The position numbers and the translations under genes were made by a program. The notes under the pieces were generated by a model, which searched no databases, was not told the DNA's origin, and worked only from the letters and a program-made list of their open reading frames with translations. Of a stretch of DNA of 9,223 nucleotides, positions 4,634 to 9,223 are shown in pieces (position 1 is the stretch's first letter; each line of letters begins with the position of its first letter). The stretch is from an uncultured Bacilli bacterium. Its GTDB lineage: Bacteria > Bacillota_I > Bacilli_A > RF39 > UBA660. The stretch covers positions 1-9,223 of the forward strand of contig CANRJI010000037.1 of assembly GCA_947630885.1 (NCBI GenBank), in the 5' to 3' direction.

Positions 4634-7600
4634 TTTTATAACTTCTAATTCAATTCCGACTTGATAGTCATTAATATTTATTTTTTCTTTAATATTATCT
4701 TTATCAATGACATTAATTGCGAGTGTCTCTTCCTTAATCATATCAAGATAATTTTTAATACTATCTTTATAATCAGAAGTAGCATCTAAATAAATGTTAA
4801 TACGATCCATGATATCAAAATTTAGGCTCTTGCGAAGCTGTTGAACTTTCGAGATTGTCTCTCTTGCTAAACCTTCCTCAGTTAAATCTTTGGTAAGCGT
4901 CGTATTTAAAATAACAAAATTATTACCATCCATATAAGCAGTAAAGCCTTCTTTAGATGAAATACGAATATCGACCATATTTTTATCAATTTCATATTCA
5001 GTATTTCCTATTGTCATAGAAATTTTTTGATTATTTTCTAACTTCGAAATTTCTTCTTGCGTTAGCTTTAATAATTTATCTTGGAATTCCTTAATATCTT
5101 TACCAAATATTTTTCCCACTTCTTTAAAGTTAGGTTTAACTAAAAAGTCCATATATTCACTTAAATCATCAAGAAAGACAACTTCTTTAACATTTAATTC
5201 TTCTTTAATTAGAGAAGTTAATTCGCCAATAATTTTTTTCTTCCTAGTATCTAATAATATCTCACTAAGTGGCTGTCTTACTTTAATTTTAACTTCTTCT
5301 CTGACATTTCTTCCAAGACTAATTAAGTCTCTTACTAAATCCATTTTTTCTTCTAGTTTATCATCGATTAGTTTCTCATCATAAACTGGGAAGTCACTTA
5401 AGTGAACAGATTCTTTACCAGTTAAGTTCTGATAGATTTCTTCACTTAAATAAGGTACCATTGGAGCAATCATCTGCGATAAGCCCACGAGGATATTGTA
5501 AGTAGTTTGGTAGACAGCCTTTTTAGATAAAGTTAACTCTCCGCCCCAGAAACGATCACGATTACGTCTTATGTACCAATTAGATAAATCTTCGGAAACG
5601 AAACTTGTCAAAGCCCTAGCAACTTTATTTAAGTCGTATTCTTCATAAGAATTAGTTACGTATTTAAGAAGACGGTTATATTTAGATATTAACCATTTAT
5701 CAATGTCTTCAAGTTTATCATAACTAACATCAAACATATCAGTATCTATTTTATCGATATTGGCATATGTAACAAAGAAGGAATAAGTGTTACGAAGAGG
5801 ATTAAAGAATTTAGAATATACTTCCTTTAGTCCATCGATATCAAACTTTAATGGTGTCCAAACAGGAGATACATAAGGTAAATAGAATCTTACGGTATCA
5901 GCCCCATTTTCACGCATAGCCGTAAATGGTTCAACTATATTTCCTCTACTCTTACTCATCTTCTTACCTTCAGCATCGAGAAGTAAATCATTTACTAAAA
6001 CATTTTTAAATGGTGAGCATCCTTTAACGAAAGTAGAAATGACGAGTAAGGTATAGAACCAACCACGGGTTTGATCGATACCTTCACAAATAAAGTCCGC
6101 TGGAAACTGATTTTCCCATAATTCTTGATTTTCAAATGGATAGTGATACTGAGCAAAAGGCATTGATCCTGAATCAAACCAGCAATCTAAAACATCAGGT
6201 ATTCTCGTCATCTTTTGACCACACTTAGGACATTTTAGATGAACATTATCGATATATGGTTTATGTAAATCAAAGTCTTCAGGGATTTTCTCTATGGCTT
6301 TCTTTCTTAATTCAGCGATTGAACCAATCATTTCAGCATGACCGCATTCACACTTGAAATATGGAATTGGTGCACCCCAATATCTCGTACGAGAAACAGC
6401 CCAGTCTTTAGCATTCATAAGCCAGTTATTAAATCTCTTGGTTCCAACATAATCGGGGTACCAATTTACTTTGCTATTTGCTTCCACTAATTTATCACGG
6501 AATTTAGATACAGCAATATAGTAACTAGGCATTGTATAATATAAAAGAGGACTATCACATCGCCAGCAATGTGGGTAATCATGCGTTAATTTTTGTTTCT
6601 TAAATAATTTGTCATTTTCTTTAAGGTACTTGATGACTTCTAAATCAGCATCAAAAACAAGCATTCCCTTCCATGGTCCTTCTTTATATGTTCCATCTAA
6701 ATCGACTGGATTAACGTAAGGTAAATCATAATTTTTACCAATACGTGAGTCATCTTCACCAAAAGCAGGTGCTATATGAACGATACCAGTTCCATCTTCC
6801 ATCGTTACATAATCATCACAAGTTACATAAAAAGCTTTACCACCTACTTTAATAAATGGAAGTAACTGTTCATACTCGGTATATTCTAATGACTTTCCAT
6901 CAAATTCTTCAATAATCTTTGCTTCATCCCCTAATACTTTTGATAAAAGGGCTTTAGCTAAAATAAATTTATAACCTTGTGACTCTGCTTTAACATAAGT
7001 TTCATTAGGATTTACACAAAGAGCAACATTAGATAATAACGTCCATGGCGTCGTCGTCCATACTAAGAAATATTCGTCTTTATCTTTGACTTTAAAAGGT
7101 ACAATAACGGTATTAACATCGACACTTTTATATCCTTGAGCTACTTCATGAGATGCAAGACCAGTGCCACATCTTGGACAGTATGGTGTGACTTTTGTTC
7201 CTTCATAGAATAATCCTTCTTCAAAGAATTTCTTAAGAATCCACCACTCTGTCTCAATATATTCATTTTTATATGTTAAGTAAGGATTATCCGTATCGAT
7301 AAACTGACCCATTTTATGAGTTAAATCGGTAAAAGCCGATTCATTTTCCCGAACACTCTTTCGGCACTCATTATTAAAGTTTTCAATACCAAAGGCTTCA
7401 ATATCTTTTTTCGTTTGGAAACCAAGTTTTTTCTCAACATGATTTTCAATTGGAAGTCCATGGGTATCCCAACCAATTTTACGAACGACTTTGTATCCTT
7501 TCATCGTATAGTATTTGCAGACAATATCTTTTAGATTTTTAGCAACCATGTGATGAAGTCCAGGAAAACCGTTAGCAAAGGCAGGCCCATCATAGAAAAC

Positions 7601-7720
7601 AAAGTTTTCTTTGCCTTTGTCGATTGACTTTTGTAAGATATTAATTTCTTTCCAATAATCGATATATTTTTTCTCATTATCGATATAGGCTTCCTTACTT
7701 AATTCTTTAAACTCTTTCAT
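4622..7720 (-). CDS. ileS: Isoleucyl-tRNA synthetase, IleRS2-like, with GXHH in place of HXGH
   Basis: This class Ia synthetase charges tRNA-Ile and hydrolyses mischarged Val. The protein is 1032 residues, longer than E. coli IleRS (about 939) and in the range of the IleRS2 type. Order of elements: catalytic N-terminal part with DGPAFANGFPGLHHM (44-58), GWDTHGLP (83-90), a zinc-type CPRC (181-184), editing domain CP1 with WTTTPWTL (221-228) and HIAPAFGEDD (315-324), HCWRC (384-388), CECGH (457-461), CPKC (497-500), WFDSGS (514-519), GIDQTRGW (547-554), KMSKS (587-591), then an anticodon-binding helical domain and a long C-terminal extension. The usual HXGH signature reads G54-L-H56-H57, with first and third residues swapped; KMSKS is intact. 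The ATG at 7720 has GGAGG 5 nt upstream. It is controlled by an Ile T-box leader and ends in a terminator overlapping the TAA stop. No second ileS is in the window. Confidence 0.97.
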   Translation of the reverse strand: MKEFKELSKEAYIDNEKKYIDYWKEINILQKSIDKGKENFVFYDGPAFANGFPGLHHMVAKNLKDIVCKYYTMKGYKVVRKIGWDTHGLPIENHVEKKLGFQTKKDIEAFGIENFNNECRKSVRENESAFTDLTHKMGQFIDTDNPYLTYKNEYIETEWWILKKFFEEGLFYEGTKVTPYCPRCGTGLASHEVAQGYKSVDVNTVIVPFKVKDKDEYFLVWTTTPWTLLSNVALCVNPNETYVKAESQGYKFILAKALLSKVLGDEAKIIEEFDGKSLEYTEYEQLLPFIKVGGKAFYVTCDDYVTMEDGTGIVHIAPAFGEDDSRIGKNYDLPYVNPVDLDGTYKEGPWKGMLVFDADLEVIKYLKENDKLFKKQKLTHDYPHCWRCDSPLLYYTMPSYYIAVSKFRDKLVEANSKVNWYPDYVGTKRFNNWLMNAKDWAVSRTRYWGAPIPYFKCECGHAEMIGSIAELRKKAIEKIPEDFDLHKPYIDNVHLKCPKCGQKMTRIPDVLDCWFDSGSMPFAQYHYPFENQELWENQFPADFICEGIDQTRGWFYTLLVISTFVKGCSPFKNVLVNDLLLDAEGKKMSKSRGNIVEPFTAMRENGADTVRFYLPYVSPVWTPLKFDIDGLKEVYSKFFNPLRNTYSFFVTYANIDKIDTDMFDVSYDKLEDIDKWLISKYNRLLKYVTNSYEEYDLNKVARALTSFVSEDLSNWYIRRNRDRFWGGELTLSKKAVYQTTYNILVGLSQMIAPMVPYLSEEIYQNLTGKESVHLSDFPVYDEKLIDDKLEEKMDLVRDLISLGRNVREEVKIKVRQPLSEILLDTRKKKIIGELTSLIKEELNVKEVVFLDDLSEYMDFLVKPNFKEVGKIFGKDIKEFQDKLLKLTQEEISKLENNQKISMTIGNTEYEIDKNMVDIRISSKEGFTAYMDGNNFVILNTTLTKDLTEEGLARETISKVQQLRKSLNFDIMDRINIYLDATSDYKDSIKNYLDMIKEETLAINVIDKDNIKEKININDYQVGIELEVIKGDK

Positions 7721-7734
7721 TTTATCCTCCTTTT

Positions 7735-7805
7735 AAAATAAAAAGCACTTAAGTAATAAGGACGAATAGCTTTTCCGCGGTACCACCTTATTTCACCTAA
7801 GTGCT
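7735..7805 (-). terminator. T-box regulated terminator ahead of ileS
   Basis: The 5' arm (7805-7786, reading AGCACTTAGGTGAAATAAGG) pairs with the 3' arm (7761-7744, CCTTATTACTTAAGTGCT), with an internal loop, and a TTTTTATTTT tract follows (7744-7735). The T-box core lies in the large apical loop, and its AAGG is shared with the antiterminator, giving the two alternative folds expected for transcriptional T-boxes. It ends just before the ileS Shine-Dalgarno site. Confidence 0.88.
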
Positions 7806-7963
7806 CTTTATTTTGATAACGGGGTTATCCCCGATTTTTCTTAATTAATTTCAGAAAAACACATCGGGAGTGATATATATAATAAACATCGTATTAGTCT
7901 TCCACCAGACACTAACTCGCTATAACTATTTTATTATACCGTCTCCGTCTTTTGTTTTTTACA
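7735..7963 (-). promoter_or_regulatory. Ile-specific T-box riboswitch in the ileS leader
   Basis: The leader binds tRNA-Ile directly and lets transcription of ileS proceed when the tRNA is uncharged. The conserved T-box core GGTGGTACCGCGG is at 7787-7775; its UGGU (7785-7782) is complementary to the ACCA end of tRNA-Ile. The likely specifier codon is ATC (Ile) at 7874-7872, on the 3' side of the Stem I region, which also has the GGTGGAAGAC-type apical sequence. A CGGGG-ATAA-CCCCG hairpin (7833-7820) lies between. The antiterminator can form from AAGG at the T-box and CGTCCTT (7764-7758), competing with the terminator that follows. The start is placed 7 nt after the -10 box. Stem I was judged by eye, so the specifier is less certain than the T-box itself. 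Confidence 0.93.
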
Positions 7964-7969
7964 TTCTTA

Positions 7970-7998
7970 ATTATATGCTGATTTTGACTAATTGTCAA
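7970..7998 (-). promoter_or_regulatory. Perfect consensus sigma-A promoter of ileS
   Basis: On the minus strand TTGACA (7998-7993) and TATAAT (7975-7970) are separated by exactly 17 bp, a full match to the sigma-A consensus. It starts the T-box leader near 7963. The -35 box begins 24 bp beyond the rluB stop codon, and no terminator is seen between, so read-through from rluB is possible. Confidence 0.9.
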
Positions 7999-8021
7999 TT
8001 TTTTTCTTTTATTTTATATTA

Positions 8022-8753
8022 TTAATTACTGTTAGTAGTTTTACATAAACTATATAATATTTTTACTTCTTTTATGGTAAGTTTTCGATATTCACCAGGC
8101 ATTAATCCTTTTAATGTTAAATTGGCATACTTTTCTCGGCGCAATTTAATAACTTTATATCCGAGAGTATCAAACATCTTTTTTACTTGATGATTTTTAC
8201 CTTCATGAATAGTTATTTCAACGATTGATGTCTCTTTTTTCTTATCGATAGATTTTAATTTTACCCTTGCCTTTTTAGTCTTTATTCCACCAATGATAAC
8301 ACCGCGGCGAAGACTTTGGATATCAGGTATCGTAACTATTCCTTCGACTTTAGCAATATATGTCTTATCTATTTCATATTTTGGACTCATAAGTAAATTG
8401 GCAAGCTCGCCATCATTTGTTAAAATTAAGGCTCCCGAAGTATCGTAATCTAAGCGTCCTACTGGATAAATGCGAGCTTTTGTCTCAATTAAATCGATAA
8501 CTGTTTTTCTCCCCTTTTCATCATTTGTAGTCGTTACAATCCCTTTAGGTTTATTTAATAAGTAATATTCATACGATTTACTGTTATCTAAAATATTTCC
8601 TTCGACACTAATAACATCGCCGGGTTTAACAGTCGTTCCAAGTTTAGTTACGACTTCTCCATTTACTTCCACTAAACCATTAGCAATTAGTTCCTCAGCC
8701 TTTCTTCTCGAACAATAACCGAGAGAAGCTATTTTTTTTTGTAAACGTTCCAT
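8022..8753 (-). CDS. rluB: Pseudouridine synthase of the RluB/RsuA family
   Basis: These enzymes isomerise a specific uridine in rRNA; Bacillus RluB acts on 23S rRNA. The protein is 243 residues. An N-terminal S4 RNA-binding domain (about 1-50, MERLQKKIASLGYCSRRKAEEL onward in family terms) is followed by the catalytic domain with LLNKPKG (65-71), the active-site motif GRLDYDTSG (99-107, catalytic Asp102), LTNDGELANLLMSP (111-124) and EGKNHQVKKMF (184-194). RluB and RsuA share this layout; the choice of RluB (23S) is by resemblance and not proven. The ATG at 8753 has AAGGGG 8 nt upstream. It is transcribed from its own promoter, divergently from tRNA-Cys, and lies upstream of ileS; no terminator is seen after its TAA stop. 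Confidence 0.9.
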   Translation of the reverse strand: MERLQKKIASLGYCSRRKAEELIANGLVEVNGEVVTKLGTTVKPGDVISVEGNILDNSKSYEYYLLNKPKGIVTTTNDEKGRKTVIDLIETKARIYPVGRLDYDTSGALILTNDGELANLLMSPKYEIDKTYIAKVEGIVTIPDIQSLRRGVIIGGIKTKKARVKLKSIDKKKETSIVEITIHEGKNHQVKKMFDTLGYKVIKLRREKYANLTLKGLMPGEYRKLTIKEVKILYSLCKTTNSN

Positions 8754-8781
8754 CTACTCCACCCCTTCAAACAATACTAAC

Positions 8782-8810
8782 ATTATACAATAATAATAAG
8801 ATAAAGTAAA
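8782..8810 (-). promoter_or_regulatory. Promoter of the rluB-type gene
   Basis: The minus strand has TTTACT (8810-8805), a 17-bp spacer and a perfect -10 TATAAT (8787-8782). The predicted start near 8775 gives a short leader containing GAAGGGGTGGAG before the ATG at 8753. The -35 box matches 4 of 6 consensus bases. Confidence 0.6.
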
Positions 8811-8876
8811 CATTTTATTTTTGACTTTTAAGGATTACCTTTACGAGCAATTTTTCTGTTTTTTGCATAAAATATA

Positions 8877-8905
8877 TTGTAATATTTCATTTCTTTTGAT
8901 ATAAT
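8877..8905 (+). promoter_or_regulatory. Promoter of tRNA-Cys
   Basis: The plus strand has TTGTAA (8877-8882), a 17-bp spacer and TATAAT (8900-8905), with an extended -10 TG at 8897-8898. Transcription would begin near 8912, a few bases before the mature tRNA 5' end. It is divergent from the rluB promoter in the same 165-bp gap. Confidence 0.75.
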
Positions 8906-8918
8906 TAACTTGTTTCTT

Positions 8919-8992
8919 GGGTCTATAGCCAAGTGGTAAGGCGTGGGACTGCAACTCCCTGATCGTTGGTTCAAATCCGACTAGACCCTCCA
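8919..8992 (+). tRNA. trnC: tRNA-Cys (anticodon GCA), CCA encoded
   Basis: The 74-nt sequence folds as a cloverleaf. The acceptor stem GGGTCTA (8919-8925) pairs perfectly with TAGACCC (8982-8988). The D stem is GCC/GGC (8928-8930, 8940-8942). The anticodon loop CTGCAAC (8949-8955) holds GCA at 8951-8953. The T stem GTTGG/CCGAC (8965-8969, 8977-8981, one G-U) carries the loop TTCAAAT. The discriminator is T (U73), as required for Cys identity, and CCA is encoded (8990-8992). The first anticodon-stem pair (27-43) is a T-T mismatch. It is a single tRNA gene with its own promoter and terminator. Confidence 0.97.
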
Positions 8993-9005
8993 TTATGTAT
9001 TTTAG

Positions 9006-9029
9006 TCGAACTTTTTAGTTCGATTTTTT
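9006..9029 (+). terminator. Intrinsic terminator of tRNA-Cys
   Basis: TCGAAC-TTTTTA-GTTCGA forms a 6-bp stem with a 6-nt loop, followed by six T. It begins 14 nt after the encoded CCA. The stem contains the TCGAA word that recurs in the direct repeats 40 bp further on. Confidence 0.8.
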
Positions 9030-9047
9030 AATGTAAAAATGATATAT

Positions 9048-9076
9048 GGTCGAAAAGTGGTCGAAAAGTGGTCGAA
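9048..9076 (+). repeat. Three direct repeats, 11-bp period, upstream of the AlbA_2 gene
   Basis: GGTCGAAAAGT occurs at 9048-9058 and exactly again at 9059-9069, and a third partial copy GGTCGAA is at 9070-9076. The 11-bp period places the copies on about the same face of the helix. The array ends 4 bp before the -35 box of the promoter for the AlbA_2-type gene, so it resembles a protein-binding array (operator or activator site); arm-type recombinase sites next to the tRNA are an alternative. Confidence 0.75.
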
Positions 9077-9080
9077 TGCA

Positions 9081-9109
9081 TTGATAATATTTTTTGTTTT
9101 GTATATAAT
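9081..9109 (+). promoter_or_regulatory. Promoter of the AlbA_2-type gene
   Basis: TTGATA (9081-9086), a 17-bp spacer and TATAAT (9104-9109) form a near-consensus sigma-A promoter on the plus strand. The expected start near 9116 would leave only about 10 nt before the ATG at 9126. Confidence 0.75.
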
Positions 9110-9125
9110 ATAATTGGTGATAAGA

Positions 9126-9223
9126 ATGTATAAGGAAGATCAAAAAACTGAATTAAAAGTTGAACTTACAAAAGATATAAAGAAAGAAGTAGTTGCTTTT
9201 GCTAATTCTAATGATGGAACAAT
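9126..9223 (+). CDS. N-terminus of a probable AlbA_2 (Schlafen-like) domain protein, cut by window end
   Basis: Thirty-two codons are visible, starting MYKEDQKTELK and containing KKEVVAFANSNDGT. The pattern E-x-x-x-x-E-(F/L)-K, then K-(E)-x-x-A-F-A-N-(S/T)-x-x-G, is the start of the AlbA_2 domain (PF04326), found in Schlafen-like putative DNA-binding or ATP-dependent regulators, often in accessory regions. The rest is outside the window, so its C-terminal domains and role are unknown. The ATG at 9126 has a weak GGTGAT (9117-9122 region) a few bases upstream; in-frame TTG (9114) and GTG (9117) codons after a TAA at 9111 are alternative starts. It follows a strong promoter and direct repeats, downstream of tRNA-Cys. 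Confidence 0.75.
   Translation, partial: MYKEDQKTELKVELTKDIKKEVVAFANSNDGT

Noticed and set aside
5995..6177. Minus-strand 60-codon frame inside ileS
   Set aside because: It is a shadow in another frame of the IleRS gene.
9039..9113. A 24-codon plus-strand frame (MIYGRKVVEKWS...) through the direct repeats
   Set aside because: It has no ribosome binding site, and its latter part is the promoter of the next gene; the repeats explain the sequence better.

Overview
This is an AT-rich window that reads as chromosomal housekeeping DNA from a low-GC Firmicutes/Bacilli-type bacterium, possibly an uncultured relative of the Erysipelotrichia/Mollicutes branch. The reasons are a T-box riboswitch in front of ileS, strong Shine-Dalgarno sites, consensus sigma-A promoters with extended -10 elements, a long Firmicutes-type S12, a SpoVS homologue and a CCA-encoding tRNA-Cys. 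Tryptophan is read from TGG and all eight visible stop codons are TAA or TAG. The species cannot be named from the sequence.

Almost everything lies on the minus strand. Read in the direction of transcription (right to left), the layout is: rluB-type pseudouridine synthase (8753-8022); a perfect consensus promoter, an Ile T-box leader and ileS (7998-4622); rpoZ (4529-4329); spoVS (4232-3972); then the str operon with its own extended -10 promoter (3887-3859): rpsL, rpsG, an unrecognised 95-residue acidic ORF, fusA, and the first 100 codons of tuf, which also has its own likely promoter. On the plus strand at the right edge are tRNA-Cys(GCA) with promoter and terminator, three 11-bp-spaced direct repeats, a strong promoter, and the start of an AlbA_2 (Schlafen-like) protein that is cut by the window end.

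Most genes serve translation: tRNA-Ile charging (IleS, controlled by uncharged tRNA-Ile), 30S proteins S12 and S7, elongation factors G and Tu, 23S rRNA modification and tRNA-Cys. RpoZ adds an RNA polymerase subunit. Three consecutive minus-strand genes (ileS, rpoZ, spoVS) end in intrinsic terminators whose loop contains the stop codon.

The most notable points are: (1) IleRS has GLHH in place of the HXGH class I signature, the swapped GXHH form reported for some IleRS2 enzymes that are hyper-resistant to mupirocin; (2) S12 has Ile at the normally invariant Pro of the VKDLPGVRYH loop, a known streptomycin-resistance/dependence position; (3) an unknown small acidic gene sits inside the str operon; (4) repeats and an accessory-type gene lie just downstream of tRNA-Cys. 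I see no clear multi-gene defence or mobile system; only the first 32 codons of the AlbA_2 gene are present.
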